From: Streptomyces sp. CB02400
GTDB lineage: Bacteria > Actinomycetota > Actinomycetes > Streptomycetales > Streptomycetaceae
DNA: 64,000 bases
NCBI RefSeq assembly: GCF_001905725.1
Contig: NZ_LIWB01000003.1
Span: forward strand, 271,575-335,574
Direction: 5' to 3'
Position 1 is the stretch's first letter. The number at the start of each line of letters is the position of its first letter. The translations under genes were made by a program, and so were the position numbers. The notes beneath the pieces were generated by a model. It was not told the origin of the DNA. It searched no databases and worked only from the letters and a program-made list of their open reading frames with translations. Shown here one piece after another: positions 15,816-24,723 of this stretch.

Positions 15816-16589
15816 ATGGTAGGGGCTCCACTGGACACCACCAGAGCCGATAGGGGAGGTGCGGCTGCGCCTGTGGATCGCGCAGGAGTGCTGCGGCGCT
15901 TCCTCGGATCGGCGGGCAGGCCGAAATCCGTGAACAACACCGCTGCTGACCACGACCGCGCCGGCGACCCGGCCCAGACCGCGACTTTCTCCACCGACGC
16001 GGACGGGCAGGCGTGGACTCCGCCCACCTGGGAGGAGATCGTCAGCATGCACAGCGGCCGGGTCTACCGGCTCGCCTACCGCCTCACCGGCAACCAGCAC
16101 GACGCCGAGGACCTCACCCAGGAGGTCTTCGTCCGCGTCTTCCGCTCCCTGTCGACGTACACGCCGGGCACCTTCGAGGGCTGGCTGCACCGCATCACCA
16201 CCAACCTCTTCCTGGACATGGTCCGCCGCAAGCAGCGCATCCGCTTCGACGCGCTGGGCGACGACGCGGCCGAGCGGCTGCCCAGCAAGGAGCCCACGCC
16301 GCAGCAGGTGTTCAACGACGCCCACTTCGACGCGGACGTCCAGCAGGCCCTCGACACCCTCGCCCCCGAGTTCCGCGCCGCCGTCGTCCTGTGCGACATC
16401 GAAGGACTGTCGTACGAGGAGATCGCGGCCACCCTGGGCGTCAAGCTCGGCACCGTCCGGTCCCGGATCCACCGCGGCCGTTCCCAGCTGCGCAAGGCCC
16501 TCGCGCACCGCTCGCCCAAGGCGCGCGCGGAGCGCCGCTCCTTCGTGCCGCGTGTTCCCGCACTGGGAGGAGGGGGCGCGAGCGCGTGA
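15816..16589 (+). CDS. ECF sigma factor (SigE-like, envelope stress)
   Basis: A 257-residue ECF sigma factor. Region 2 is [19 protein letters not shown] to [11 protein letters not shown] (about 72-112). Region 4 is [20 protein letters not shown] to [18 protein letters not shown] (about 180-229). The ~70-residue N-terminal extension is disordered. I chose the ATG at 15816 (GAGGTGG upstream): the DNA at 15770-15800 is AT-rich (CAAATTCTCGTAAAACC) like a promoter rather than coding sequence. An in-frame GTG at 15687 would add 43 residues. The synteny O-MT / sigma / anti-sigma / HtrA / TatB matches the SigE locus of M. tuberculosis. Confidence 0.92.
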   Translation: MVGAPLDTTRADRGGAAAPVDRAGVLRRFLGSAGRPKSVNNTAADHDRAGDPAQTATFSTDADGQAWTPPTWEEIVSMHSGRVYRLAYRLTGNQHDAEDLTQEVFVRVFRSLSTYTPGTFEGWLHRITTNLFLDMVRRKQRIRFDALGDDAAERLPSKEPTPQQVFNDAHFDADVQQALDTLAPEFRAAVVLCDIEGLSYEEIAATLGVKLGTVRSRIHRGRSQLRKALAHRSPKARAERRSFVPRVPALGGGGASA

Positions 16590-17545
16590 GCGGTTCACAG
16601 CCGAAGTCTTCCGAGGGACACCTCGCAGAGCAGCACCTGGGAGACCGACTCTCCGCCCTGGTGGACGGAGAGCTCGGTCATGACGCGCGTGAGCGCGTAC
16701 TGGCGCACGTCGCCACCTGCGCGAAGTGCAAGGCGGAGGTGGACGCGCAGCGCCGTCTGAAGAACGTGTTCGCGCAGGCGGCACCCCCGCCGCCCTCCGA
16801 GAGCTTCCTGGCCCGCCTCCAGGGACTGCCGGCCGGGGGCGACCCCGGCGACGGCGGCTCGCCGCTGGGCGGCGGAGGGCTGCCGGGTGGTACGTCGGGA
16901 CGGTTCGGCGGGGGCTCCGGGGTCTTCGGGACCAGGCGGGGCGAGCGCTTCGAGTTCGCCTACGAGCCCGTCCGGCGGCACGGGTCCGCGCTGCCGGCCG
17001 CCGCGGGCGGCCGGGGCTTCGCCGTCCATGACGTCAGCCGCCACGAGACCGACCGGCCGTCCTCCCGCGGGCTGCGGTTCGCGTTCGTCGCCGCCGGGGC
17101 GGTGTCGCTGGCCGCGATCGCGCTCGGCGGGGTCACCGCCACGGGCACGCCCACCGACACGGAGGCGCGCGGCGCGGGCAAGGGCAGCAACGTCACGCCG
17201 ATGCGCACACAGGGCACGGGCGCGGCGGTGCCCGAGTCCCAGCGGCGCCGCGGCGTGGGACCGCTGCTGGGCCAGGTGACGGGCCAGAGCGCGCCCGCAA
17301 ACACCCCGGTCGCCCCGACCGCGGTCTCCGCGCCGCTGCTGCCCGGCATCCCGGCGCCGACGGAGCGCCACCCCACGCCGGGCACGCCGATGACGGGCGG
17401 TGCGACGGCCGTGTCCCCGCTGATACGACCGCTCAGCTCGACCCCGCCGCTCACCCTGACCACGTGGGCCGTCTCCGCCGGGCTCAGGGACCCCGGCCTC
17501 CTCACCGCGGGCACGACACCGGCTCCCACGCCCACGTCCCGCTGA
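16586..17545 (+). CDS. Zinc-binding transmembrane anti-sigma factor (RseA-like)
   Basis: A 319-residue anti-sigma factor. The ZAS motif HVATCAKC places His41, Cys45 and Cys48. The N-terminal ~60 residues form the sigma-binding domain ([20 protein letters not shown]). A Gly-rich linker leads to a membrane span at about residues 162-184, followed by a Pro/Thr-rich extracytoplasmic tail. The GTG start overlaps the sigma stop (GTGA), the usual coupling for stoichiometric sigma and anti-sigma. The membrane span suggests an envelope signal released by proteolysis; the HtrA next door is a candidate partner. Confidence 0.9.
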   Translation: MSGSQPKSSEGHLAEQHLGDRLSALVDGELGHDARERVLAHVATCAKCKAEVDAQRRLKNVFAQAAPPPPSESFLARLQGLPAGGDPGDGGSPLGGGGLPGGTSGRFGGGSGVFGTRRGERFEFAYEPVRRHGSALPAAAGGRGFAVHDVSRHETDRPSSRGLRFAFVAAGAVSLAAIALGGVTATGTPTDTEARGAGKGSNVTPMRTQGTGAAVPESQRRRGVGPLLGQVTGQSAPANTPVAPTAVSAPLLPGIPAPTERHPTPGTPMTGGATAVSPLIRPLSSTPPLTLTTWAVSAGLRDPGLLTAGTTPAPTPTSR

Positions 17546-17675
17546 ACCGTTCGGTGCGCGGGGGCGCGCGAACCTGGTTGAATCCAGGGGGCGCGCCCAG
17601 GCCCAGCCGGGTGCCGAGCCTGTAGTTTCGCGGCCACCGCCGTCGCGCGGTGCCGTGTCCAGCCGTGGGGAGAGC

Positions 17676-19916
17676 ATGAACGAGGGGAAGCCGGGCCCAC
17701 CGGGGGAGGAGCCGACCACGCGTCCCGAGGGACACGACGGCGACTTCGAACTGGCCCGCCCGCACCGTGAGCCGGCCGCCGCCGGCGACGACCACGAGGG
17801 CGACTACGAACTGGACCGCCCCCTACGGCCCGAGGGCTCCGAGGGCCGACCTCCCGAGCCCGCTCCCGAAGCCCCCGAGCCTGTGGCCTCCGAGTCTGTG
17901 GCCCCCGACACACCGGTCCCGGCGCCCGGTGCCTCCGCCGCCGGACCCGTTGTCCCCGACGAGCCCGTCGGGGAGACGTCCTCGGCCGCTCCGGCCCGTG
18001 GGGCGTCCGGCACTTCGGTCGGGTCCGCGTCCCCGGCCGTCCCGGCTCCCGGTGCCTCCCTCGCGGAGACCGACACCTCCGTCGGCTCCTCGTTCTCGGC
18101 CGTCCCGGCCCGTGGGGCGTCCGGCACTTCGGTCGGGTCCGCGTCCCCGGCCGTCCCGGCTCCCGGTGCCTCCCTCGCGGAGACCGACACCTCCGTCGAC
18201 TCCCCGTCCTCGGCCGTCCCCGCACCCGCGGTCTCCGATCCGCCGCCGGTGGCTTTCGAGCCCTCCGCCCCCGGGCAGCAGACGCCCCTGCACGACCCCG
18301 ATCCCTACAGCACTCCGCCGTACGGCGAACCGGGCCCCTGGGCACCCGCCCCGCCCGTACAGCACCCGGCGACGACACCCGCGCACGGCATGGCGCTCGC
18401 GGCGCCTCCGCCGCCCCCGGACACGACGCCCCACACCGGCCCCGTACCGCAGGGCGCACCCCCGGCACCTCCCTCGGGCCTGGGCACAGCACCACACGGC
18501 ACGCCCGCACCGCAGGGCACGTCCGCACCGCAGGACGCACCCCCGGCGTCTCCTTCGGGCCTGGACACAGCGCCGTACGGCACCCCCGCGCCGCACGCTG
18601 CCCCCACCATGACGGACATGGCGCCGCACGGTGCCCCCACGGCCCCCGTCATCCCCGCGCAAGCGCACCCGGACGCCCAGGTGCCCCCGGCCCAGGACAC
18701 CCCGGCCGCCGACCCCTGGGGGCGTTACGACCCCTGGGCCGCTGCCGCCGCTGCCGCGCCGTTGCAGCAGGCCGGGCCCACCGTGGTCAGTGAGAAGCAG
18801 AAGCGCCGGCGGGCCCGACGGGTGCTCATCGGGGCCGCGTTGCTGCTCGCGCTCGTGTCCGGCGGCGTCGGCGGGATCATCGGCACGTATCTGGAGCGCA
18901 ACGGCGGCGTGGGCACCGTGGAGCTGCCGCAGGCCGGCAAGGAGGCGTCGGGGCGCGACCCCGGCAGCGTCGCCGGAATCGCCGCACAGGCACTGCCCAG
19001 CGTCGTCACCCTGCACGTCAGCGGCGCCGGCGAAGCGGGCACCGGCACCGGCTTCGTGCTCGACGGGCGCGGCCACATCCTCACCAACGACCACGTCGTC
19101 GAACCCGCCGGGGACGACGGCGAGATCACCGTCACCTTCCACAGCGGCGACACCGCCGAAGCCACCGTCGTGGGCCGGGACAGCGGCTACGACCTCGCCG
19201 TCGTGAAGGTGAAGGGCGTCAGCGGCCTCACCCCCCTGCCGCTGGGCAACTCCGACAACGTGCGGGTCGGCGACCCCGTCGTCGCCATCGGCGCCCCCTT
19301 CGACCTGGCCGGCACCGTCACCTCCGGCATCATCAGCGCCAGGGAGCGGCCCATCACCGCCGGCGGCGAGGAGGGCGACGGCAGCGACGTGTCGTACGTC
19401 GACGCCCTGCAGACCGACGCGCCGATCAACCCCGGCAACTCCGGCGGCCCCCTGCTCGACGCCAAGGCCCGGGTGATCGGCATCAACTCGGCCATCCGCT
19501 CCGCCGGCGGCGGCGCCGACCCGGACGCCGGTCAGGCCGGCTCCATAGGACTCGGCTTCGCCATCCCCATCAACCAGGGCAAGCGCGTCGCCGAGGAGCT
19601 GATCAACACCGGGAAGGCGACCCACCCGGTGATCGGCATCACCCTCGACATGCAGTACGGCGGCGACGGCGCCCGTGTCGCGGAGAAGGGCAGCGACGGC
19701 GGACCCCCGGTCAGCACCGGCGGCCCCGGCGCCCGGGCCGGGATCAAGGCCGGCGACGTCATCACCGAGGTCGACGGCCGGCGCGTCCACTCCGGCGAGG
19801 AACTCATCGTCAAGACCCGTGCCCACCGCCCCGGCGACCGCCTCGAACTCACCCTGGAGCGGGACGGCGAGGAGCGGACGGTCACCCTGACGCTCGGTTC
19901 CTCGGAGGGCGACTGA
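17676..19916 (+). CDS. HtrA-like S1C serine protease, membrane-anchored
   Basis: A 746-residue protease. Residues 1 to about 375 are Pro/Ala/Glu-rich, cytoplasmic and probably disordered. A span lies at about 381-402. The trypsin-like domain has the triad His473 (TNDHVV), Asp506 (YDLAVV) and Ser589 (GNSGGP), and one PDZ domain follows (ARAGIKAGDVITEVDGRRVH). It should degrade or sense misfolded exported proteins. The ATG at 17676 has GGGGAGAGC directly upstream. The N-terminal part contains a two-copy 114-bp duplication. It lies 130 bases after the anti-sigma gene, probably within the same regulon. Confidence 0.92.
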   Translation: MNEGKPGPPGEEPTTRPEGHDGDFELARPHREPAAAGDDHEGDYELDRPLRPEGSEGRPPEPAPEAPEPVASESVAPDTPVPAPGASAAGPVVPDEPVGETSSAAPARGASGTSVGSASPAVPAPGASLAETDTSVGSSFSAVPARGASGTSVGSASPAVPAPGASLAETDTSVDSPSSAVPAPAVSDPPPVAFEPSAPGQQTPLHDPDPYSTPPYGEPGPWAPAPPVQHPATTPAHGMALAAPPPPPDTTPHTGPVPQGAPPAPPSGLGTAPHGTPAPQGTSAPQDAPPASPSGLDTAPYGTPAPHAAPTMTDMAPHGAPTAPVIPAQAHPDAQVPPAQDTPAADPWGRYDPWAAAAAAAPLQQAGPTVVSEKQKRRRARRVLIGAALLLALVSGGVGGIIGTYLERNGGVGTVELPQAGKEASGRDPGSVAGIAAQALPSVVTLHVSGAGEAGTGTGFVLDGRGHILTNDHVVEPAGDDGEITVTFHSGDTAEATVVGRDSGYDLAVVKVKGVSGLTPLPLGNSDNVRVGDPVVAIGAPFDLAGTVTSGIISARERPITAGGEEGDGSDVSYVDALQTDAPINPGNSGGPLLDAKARVIGINSAIRSAGGGADPDAGQAGSIGLGFAIPINQGKRVAEELINTGKATHPVIGITLDMQYGGDGARVAEKGSDGGPPVSTGGPGARAGIKAGDVITEVDGRRVHSGEELIVKTRAHRPGDRLELTLERDGEERTVTLTLGSSEGD
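17991..18218 (+). repeat. Two 114-bp tandem repeats in htrA-like gene
   Basis: Bases 17991-18084 and 18105-18198 are identical over 94 bases, giving a 114-bp (38-codon) period. Each copy encodes ARGASGTSVGSASPAVPAPG followed by ASLAETDTSV. The repeat is in frame, so it only changes the length of the disordered cytoplasmic arm. The period could extend as far as about 18218. Confidence 0.8.
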
Positions 19917-20042
19917 GGCGGATGAGCCCCGGGACGGTACCGGACGCACGGGGTGGCCGGGTACCGTGGACCCGGCCCGGACCACGGAAGACCGCAGGCC
20001 GCCCCGGGGACCGAGGACCGAAGGCATCGCGAGGAGCTTCAG

Positions 20043-20480
20043 GTGTTCAATGACATAGGACCGCTCGAGCTGGTGACGCTCATCGTCCTCGCCGTGCTCG
20101 TCTTCGGTCCGGACAAGCTCCCCAAGGTCATCCAGGACGTGACGCGCACGATCCGGAAGATCCGGGACTTCTCGGAGAGCGCCAAGCAGGACATCCGGCA
20201 GGAACTCGGCCCGGAGTTCAAGGACTTCGAGTTCGAGGACCTCAACCCCAAGACGTTCATCCGCAAGCAGCTGGACAACGACGACCTAGGGCTCAAGGAG
20301 ATCCGTAACGGCTTCGACCTGAAGAAGGAGATGGCCGAGGTCGCGGACGCCGTCCACGGCCGCGACACCGACTCCTCGTCCTCCGCCCCGTCCTCCTCCG
20401 GTGGCCGTGTGGACATGACCAAGAAGCCCGAGACGCCGTCGGCGGACGACCGCCCGCCCTTCGACGCGGACGCCACCTGA
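20043..20480 (+). CDS. tatB: TatB, twin-arginine translocase subunit
   Basis: A 145-residue Sec-independent translocase subunit. The N-terminal span LELVTLIVLAVLVFGPDKLP (residues 8-27) contains the FGP hinge, followed by the amphipathic helix KVIQDVTRTIRKIRDFSESA and an acidic tail. TatB partners TatC in recognising folded Tat substrates. The GTG start has GAGGAGCTTCAG upstream. It lies downstream of the sigma/HtrA module, as in mycobacteria, linking envelope stress to Tat export capacity. Confidence 0.93.
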   Translation: MFNDIGPLELVTLIVLAVLVFGPDKLPKVIQDVTRTIRKIRDFSESAKQDIRQELGPEFKDFEFEDLNPKTFIRKQLDNDDLGLKEIRNGFDLKKEMAEVADAVHGRDTDSSSSAPSSSGGRVDMTKKPETPSADDRPPFDADAT

Positions 20481-20706
20481 ACCGTCCGGCGCCGGGGCGT
20501 ACGCCCCCGCGTACGTGACGTGTCTCATACTCCACCCGGGCTGCGCACGGCCTGATCAGGGCGTCCGCACGGCCCACGCGCCGGGCTGTTTCCCAGCCCG
20601 TGCCGTCAAGGTGGCTATGCTGCCGAGTTGTTGTGTGGAACGGACGAGTACGCCCGAAGGGGGGCGGGCCGCCCGGTCCGACGAGAGCGAGGAGGCGTCC
20701 GGCCAC

Positions 20707-21381
20707 ATGGAGACGACGAGTTCGGCAGTCGCGCAGGCGCCGGCCGCGGAGGACGGAGAACCCGTTCCCTCCGCCCGGCGTACCGTCGACGGCTACCTGC
20801 GTGCGCCCTTCCCCTGGTACGGCCTCGACGAGGCCTTCACGGGGCAGCGCTGGCTGATGCAGGTCGGACTGGCGGCCGACGGAGCCGTCGAGCACGGATC
20901 GGTCGGGCACGGCGACGAGCCCTCGGTGCGCAGCGAGTACACGGCCGGGACCGACCAGGAGACCAAGGAGAAGTTCGCGGTCGTGGTGACCGTGGCCGCC
21001 AACCCGGTGCGCCGCAGCGCCGACGGCACCGGTCTGCTGGAGGCCACCTCGGTCTCCTCCGCCGCCTGGCTCGCCGGGGTGGGGCTGCTGTCCTTCACCT
21101 GGCCCGGCCAGATGGACCACTCCCTGCGCGACGACTGGCTGGACCAGCAGACGGAGACCGCCTGGGTCCTCGCGGACGACCTGGAGGGTGAGGACTGGTC
21201 GACGCTGTCCCTGCCCGTGGACGGGGTGCCGACGCCGTTCCACTACCGGGAGTCCGAGTTCGGCTGGGTGCTCGCGGGCTCCACGCAGGCGGGGGTGCAC
21301 GTGGGCGCGTACGGCAGGGGCATGAGCGCGTACGGCCTCGGCTTCGCCGTGGTCAAGGACATCACCGCGTACGACGCCTGA
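20707..21381 (+). CDS. Conserved protein of unknown function
   Basis: A 224-residue soluble protein without signal peptide or cysteines. It has a variable 30-residue start, then RTVDGYLRAPFPWYGLDEAF and a beta-rich remainder with many aromatic and acidic residues (ESEFGWVLAGSTQAGVHVGAYGRGMSAYGLGF). I do not recognise a domain. GAGGAGG lies about 11 bases before the ATG. It is convergent with mrp, with a terminator between them. Confidence 0.75.
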   Translation: METTSSAVAQAPAAEDGEPVPSARRTVDGYLRAPFPWYGLDEAFTGQRWLMQVGLAADGAVEHGSVGHGDEPSVRSEYTAGTDQETKEKFAVVVTVAANPVRRSADGTGLLEATSVSSAAWLAGVGLLSFTWPGQMDHSLRDDWLDQQTETAWVLADDLEGEDWSTLSLPVDGVPTPFHYRESEFGWVLAGSTQAGVHVGAYGRGMSAYGLGFAVVKDITAYDA

Positions 21382-21397
21382 GCGGGTACGTGTACGG

Positions 21398-21429
21398 AAG
21401 GGCGCCGCCCGGTACCGGACGGCGCCCTT
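21398..21429. terminator. Bidirectional terminator
   Basis: Stem AAGGGCGCCG / CGGCGCCCTT (10 bp) between two convergent stops. It carries the A- and T-ending flanks expected of a terminator usable in both directions. Confidence 0.8.
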
Positions 21430-21443
21430 GCGCGTGAGAGTCC

Positions 21444-22577
21444 TCAGAACTTGTTGCGCGGGGTGATCCCCAGGGACATGCCCGACAGGCCCCGCTGCCG
21501 CCCGCCCAGCTTGCCGGCGATCGAGCGGAGGGCCGAGCCCGCGGGGGAGTCCGGGTCGGACAGCACCACGGGCCTGCCCTCGTCGCCGCCCTCGCGCAGC
21601 CGGACGTCGATCGGGATGGCGCCGAGCACCGGCACGGTCGCACCGGTCGTCCGGGTCAGGCCGTCGGCGACCGTCTGGCCGCCGCCCGTGCCGAACACGT
21701 CGACCATCTCGCCGCAGTGCGGGCAGGGCAGCCCGGACATGTTCTCGACCACGCCGACGATCTTCTGGTGCGTCTGCACGGCGATGGACCCGGCCCGCTC
21801 GGCCACCTCGGCCGCCGCCTGCTGGGGCGTGGTGACGACGAGGATCTCGGCGTTCGGCACGAGCTGGGCCACGGAGATCGCGATGTCACCGGTGCCGGGC
21901 GGCAGGTCCAGCAGCAGCACGTCCAGGTCGCCCCAGTACACGTCCGCCAGGAACTGCTGGAGCGCGCGGTGCAGCATCGGGCCGCGCCACACCACCGGCG
22001 CGTTGCCCGGGGTGAACATGCCGATGGAGATGACCTTCACGCCGTTCGCCGACGGCGGCATGATCATGTTCTCGACCTGGGTGGGACGCCCGTCCGCGCC
22101 CAGCATGCGCGGCACCGAGTGGCCGTAGATGTCGGCGTCCACGACACCGACCTTCAGCCCGTCGGCCGCCATCGCCGCCGCCAGGTTCACCGTCACCGAG
22201 GACTTGCCGACGCCGCCCTTGCCGGACGCGACCGCGTAGACCCGGGTCAGGCTGCCCGGCTTGGCGAAGGGCACCTCGCGCTCGGTCTGGCCGCCGCGCA
22301 GCGCGGTCGCCAGTTCCTTGCGCTGCTCGTCGCTCATGACGTCCAGCGTCACGTCGACCCGGGTGACACCCTCGACCCGGGAGACCGCGTCCGTCACGCG
22401 CTGCGTGATCGTGTCCCGCATGGGACAGCCGGAGACCGTCAGGTACACGGTGACCGCGACCGCCCCGTCCGCCCCGATCTCCACCGATTTGACCATGCCG
22501 AGTTCGGTGATGGGCCGGTTGATCTCGGGGTCGTTCACCGTCGCCAGTGCCTCGCGCACCGCGTCTTCCGTAGCCAT
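21444..22577 (-). CDS. mrp: Mrp/NBP35 family Fe-S carrier ATPase
   Basis: A 377-residue P-loop protein that carries and transfers Fe-S clusters. An N-terminal DUF59/MIP18 domain (1-90, with the conserved Cys51 in SGCPM) precedes the deviant Walker A GKGGVGKSS at 119-127. The cluster-binding CxxC is Cys285/Cys288 (GLPCPHC), which bridges a homodimer. The ATG at 22577 begins the family-like MATEDAVREAL; a longer frame upstream runs into the DUF1003 gene. It matches Rv1229c in order and orientation. Confidence 0.93.
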   Translation of the reverse strand: MATEDAVREALATVNDPEINRPITELGMVKSVEIGADGAVAVTVYLTVSGCPMRDTITQRVTDAVSRVEGVTRVDVTLDVMSDEQRKELATALRGGQTEREVPFAKPGSLTRVYAVASGKGGVGKSSVTVNLAAAMAADGLKVGVVDADIYGHSVPRMLGADGRPTQVENMIMPPSANGVKVISIGMFTPGNAPVVWRGPMLHRALQQFLADVYWGDLDVLLLDLPPGTGDIAISVAQLVPNAEILVVTTPQQAAAEVAERAGSIAVQTHQKIVGVVENMSGLPCPHCGEMVDVFGTGGGQTVADGLTRTTGATVPVLGAIPIDVRLREGGDEGRPVVLSDPDSPAGSALRSIAGKLGGRQRGLSGMSLGITPRNKF

Positions 22578-22620
22578 GAGAACGATGGTACGGCGCCGGG
22601 TACACCCGTCGGTAAGTACG

Positions 22621-23229
22621 TCAGTGGTCGTCTGCGTCACGTCCCGGCGGGTGTTCCGCCCGCATCGCCGGGAAAGAACCCTGATGGTCCTTGTGCCCGT
22701 TCTGCCGTCCCTCCAGCTCCTTGACCATGTCCTGGAGCTCGGAGCGGATCCAGTCCCGCGTGGCCACCTCCCCGAGTCCGATCCGCAGGGCGGCGATCTC
22801 CCGGGTCAGATACTCGGTGTCCGCGATCGACCGCTCGTTCTGCTTGCGGTCCTGCTCCAGGTTGACCCGGTCCCGGTCGTCCTGCCTGTTCTGCGCGAGC
22901 AGGATCAGGGGAGCGGCGTAGGAGGCCTGCAGGGACAGCATCAGCGTCAGGAAGATGAACGGGTACTCGTCGAAGCGCAGCTCCTTCGGCGCGGACACGT
23001 TCCACACCACCCACAGGATGATGACGAACGTCATCCAGACGATGAACCGCCCGGTGCCCAGGAACCGCGCGACGCTCTCCGAGAGCCGCCCGAAGGCCTC
23101 CGGGTCCCACTCGGGCAGGATGCGGCGCCTGGGAGGGCGCGGCTGGTCCAGACGGGGCGTGCGCGGCCGACCGGCGGCCGTGGCGCCCGCCGGTACGCGC
23201 TCGCGCACGCCGTCGCGCTCAGGAGCCAT
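22621..23229 (-). CDS. DUF1003 membrane protein
   Basis: A 202-residue protein with two membrane spans (FIVWMTFVIILWVVWNV and FIFLTLMLSLQASYAAPLIL, about residues 63-112) and a cytosolic coiled-coil region (NRQDDRDRVNLEQDRKQNE) typical of DUF1003. The ATG overlaps the stop of the MgtE-N/CBS gene by 11 bases, so the two are translationally coupled, as Rv1231c and Rv1232c are in M. tuberculosis. The N-terminus is Arg/Pro-rich. Its function is unknown; the pairing suggests divalent-cation physiology. Confidence 0.87.
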   Translation of the reverse strand: MAPERDGVRERVPAGATAAGRPRTPRLDQPRPPRRRILPEWDPEAFGRLSESVARFLGTGRFIVWMTFVIILWVVWNVSAPKELRFDEYPFIFLTLMLSLQASYAAPLILLAQNRQDDRDRVNLEQDRKQNERSIADTEYLTREIAALRIGLGEVATRDWIRSELQDMVKELEGRQNGHKDHQGSFPAMRAEHPPGRDADDH

Positions 23230-24508
23230 CGGTCACCACCCCCTCGTCCTCGTCGAGGTGGAACTCGGTCTCCCGCCAGTCGTCGGGCAGCATGTGGTCC
23301 AGTACGTCGTCCACCGTCACCGCGCCCAGCAGCGACCCCGACTCGTCGACCACGGGCGCCGCCACCATGTCGTACGTGGCGAAGAACCCGGCGACCACGG
23401 GCAGCGCCGCGTCCGGGTCCAGGGGCTGGAGGTCGTCGTCGAGGATCGAGCCGACCAGCGTGTACGGGGGGTCGCGCAGCAGGCGCTGGAAGTGGACCGT
23501 GCCCAGGTACTTGCCGGTGGGCGTCTCCTCCGGCGGGCGGCAGACGTAGACCTGCGCGGCGTGCGCGGGGGAGAGGTCCGGCTCGCGGATCCGGGCGAGG
23601 GCGTCCGCGACGGTCGCGTCGGGCCGCAGCACGATCGGCTCGGTCGTCATCAGACCGCCCGCCGTGTGCTCCTCGTACGACATCAGGCGCCGCATGTCGG
23701 CCGCGTCGGAGGGCTGCATCAGGCTCAGCAGCCGCTCCTTGTCCGCCTCAGGCAGCTCGCCCAGCAGGTCGGCCGCGTCGTCGGGGTCCATGGCCTCCAG
23801 GACGTCGGCGGCGCGCTCCTCCTTCAGCTTGCCGAGGATCTCGATCTGGTCGTCCTCGGGCAGCTCCTCCAGTACGTCGGCGAGCCGGTCGTCGTCGAGG
23901 GCGGCGGCCACCTCCGCGCGCCGTTTGGGGGAGAGGTGGTGCAGGACGTTGGCGAGGTCGGCGGGGCGGAGCTGTTCGAAGGTGGCGAGCAGGTTCTCGG
24001 CGCCCTGCCCCTGCTCCTCCAGGGAGAACCCGGTGACCGCGGACCACTCGACGGTCAGCGCCTCGCCCTTGCCGCGCCGGAACGCGCCGCCCTTCTTCCC
24101 CTTGCGCACGAAGACCCGGTCGATCTCCCACTCGCGGCGGGCCGGGAGCTGGTGCACCGAGAGGTCGAGGACGGTGACCTCCTCGCCGCTCTCCACGAGC
24201 GTCACCCGCCGGTCGAGCAGCTCACCGAAGACGAGCCGCTCGGTGGGCCGCTGCTCGAAGCGCCGCACGTTGAGCACCCCGGTCGTGATGACCTGGCCGG
24301 ACTGCACGGCGGTCACCCGGTTCATGGGCAGGAAGATGCGGCGGCGGGTGGAGAGTTCGACCACCAGGCCGAGCAGCCTCGGCGGACGCCGGCCGGGCCG
24401 CAGGATGACGACCAGATCGCGCACGCGCCCCACCTGGTCGCCGGCCGGATCGAAGACGGCGACACCGGAGACGTGCGAGACGAAGAACCGGGGGGCGCCC
24501 CCTGCCAT
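23219..24508 (-). CDS. Soluble PRC/MgtE-N/CBS-domain protein
   Basis: A 429-residue protein. Two PRC-barrel-like domains fill about residues 1-150. Next come an MgtE N-terminal superhelix (LRPADLANVLHHLSPKRRAE to DPDDAADLLGELPEADKERL, about 185-275) and a CBS pair (MTTEPIVLRPDATVADALARI and AAPVVDESGSLLGAVTVDDV). The transmembrane channel of true MgtE is absent, so it cannot transport Mg2+ by itself. It probably senses Mg2+ or nucleotides for a partner such as the adjacent DUF1003 protein. The ATG at 24508 has AAGGAG eight bases upstream; an in-frame GTG at 24517 abuts that site. Confidence 0.87.
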   Translation of the reverse strand: MAGGAPRFFVSHVSGVAVFDPAGDQVGRVRDLVVILRPGRRPPRLLGLVVELSTRRRIFLPMNRVTAVQSGQVITTGVLNVRRFEQRPTERLVFGELLDRRVTLVESGEEVTVLDLSVHQLPARREWEIDRVFVRKGKKGGAFRRGKGEALTVEWSAVTGFSLEEQGQGAENLLATFEQLRPADLANVLHHLSPKRRAEVAAALDDDRLADVLEELPEDDQIEILGKLKEERAADVLEAMDPDDAADLLGELPEADKERLLSLMQPSDAADMRRLMSYEEHTAGGLMTTEPIVLRPDATVADALARIREPDLSPAHAAQVYVCRPPEETPTGKYLGTVHFQRLLRDPPYTLVGSILDDDLQPLDPDAALPVVAGFFATYDMVAAPVVDESGSLLGAVTVDDVLDHMLPDDWRETEFHLDEDEGVVTDGS

Positions 24509-24723
24509 GGCCGCCACTCCTTTCCGTGCGGGGTCTTTCGTTGCCGTGTACTGCCTGCCGCGTCTGTTATCCGGATTGCCCGCTCGGGTGGGCTTCAGGC
24601 TAGCCCGTACCGATCATCCGTGCGCCGGCGGCCGGTCCGGACGGACTGGCTCCGTTCGGCCCGTCCGGCCCCGGTACTCTGCGGTACGCCGTTCAGGTCC
24701 CCCGTCAGAGAGGCAGCCCACCT

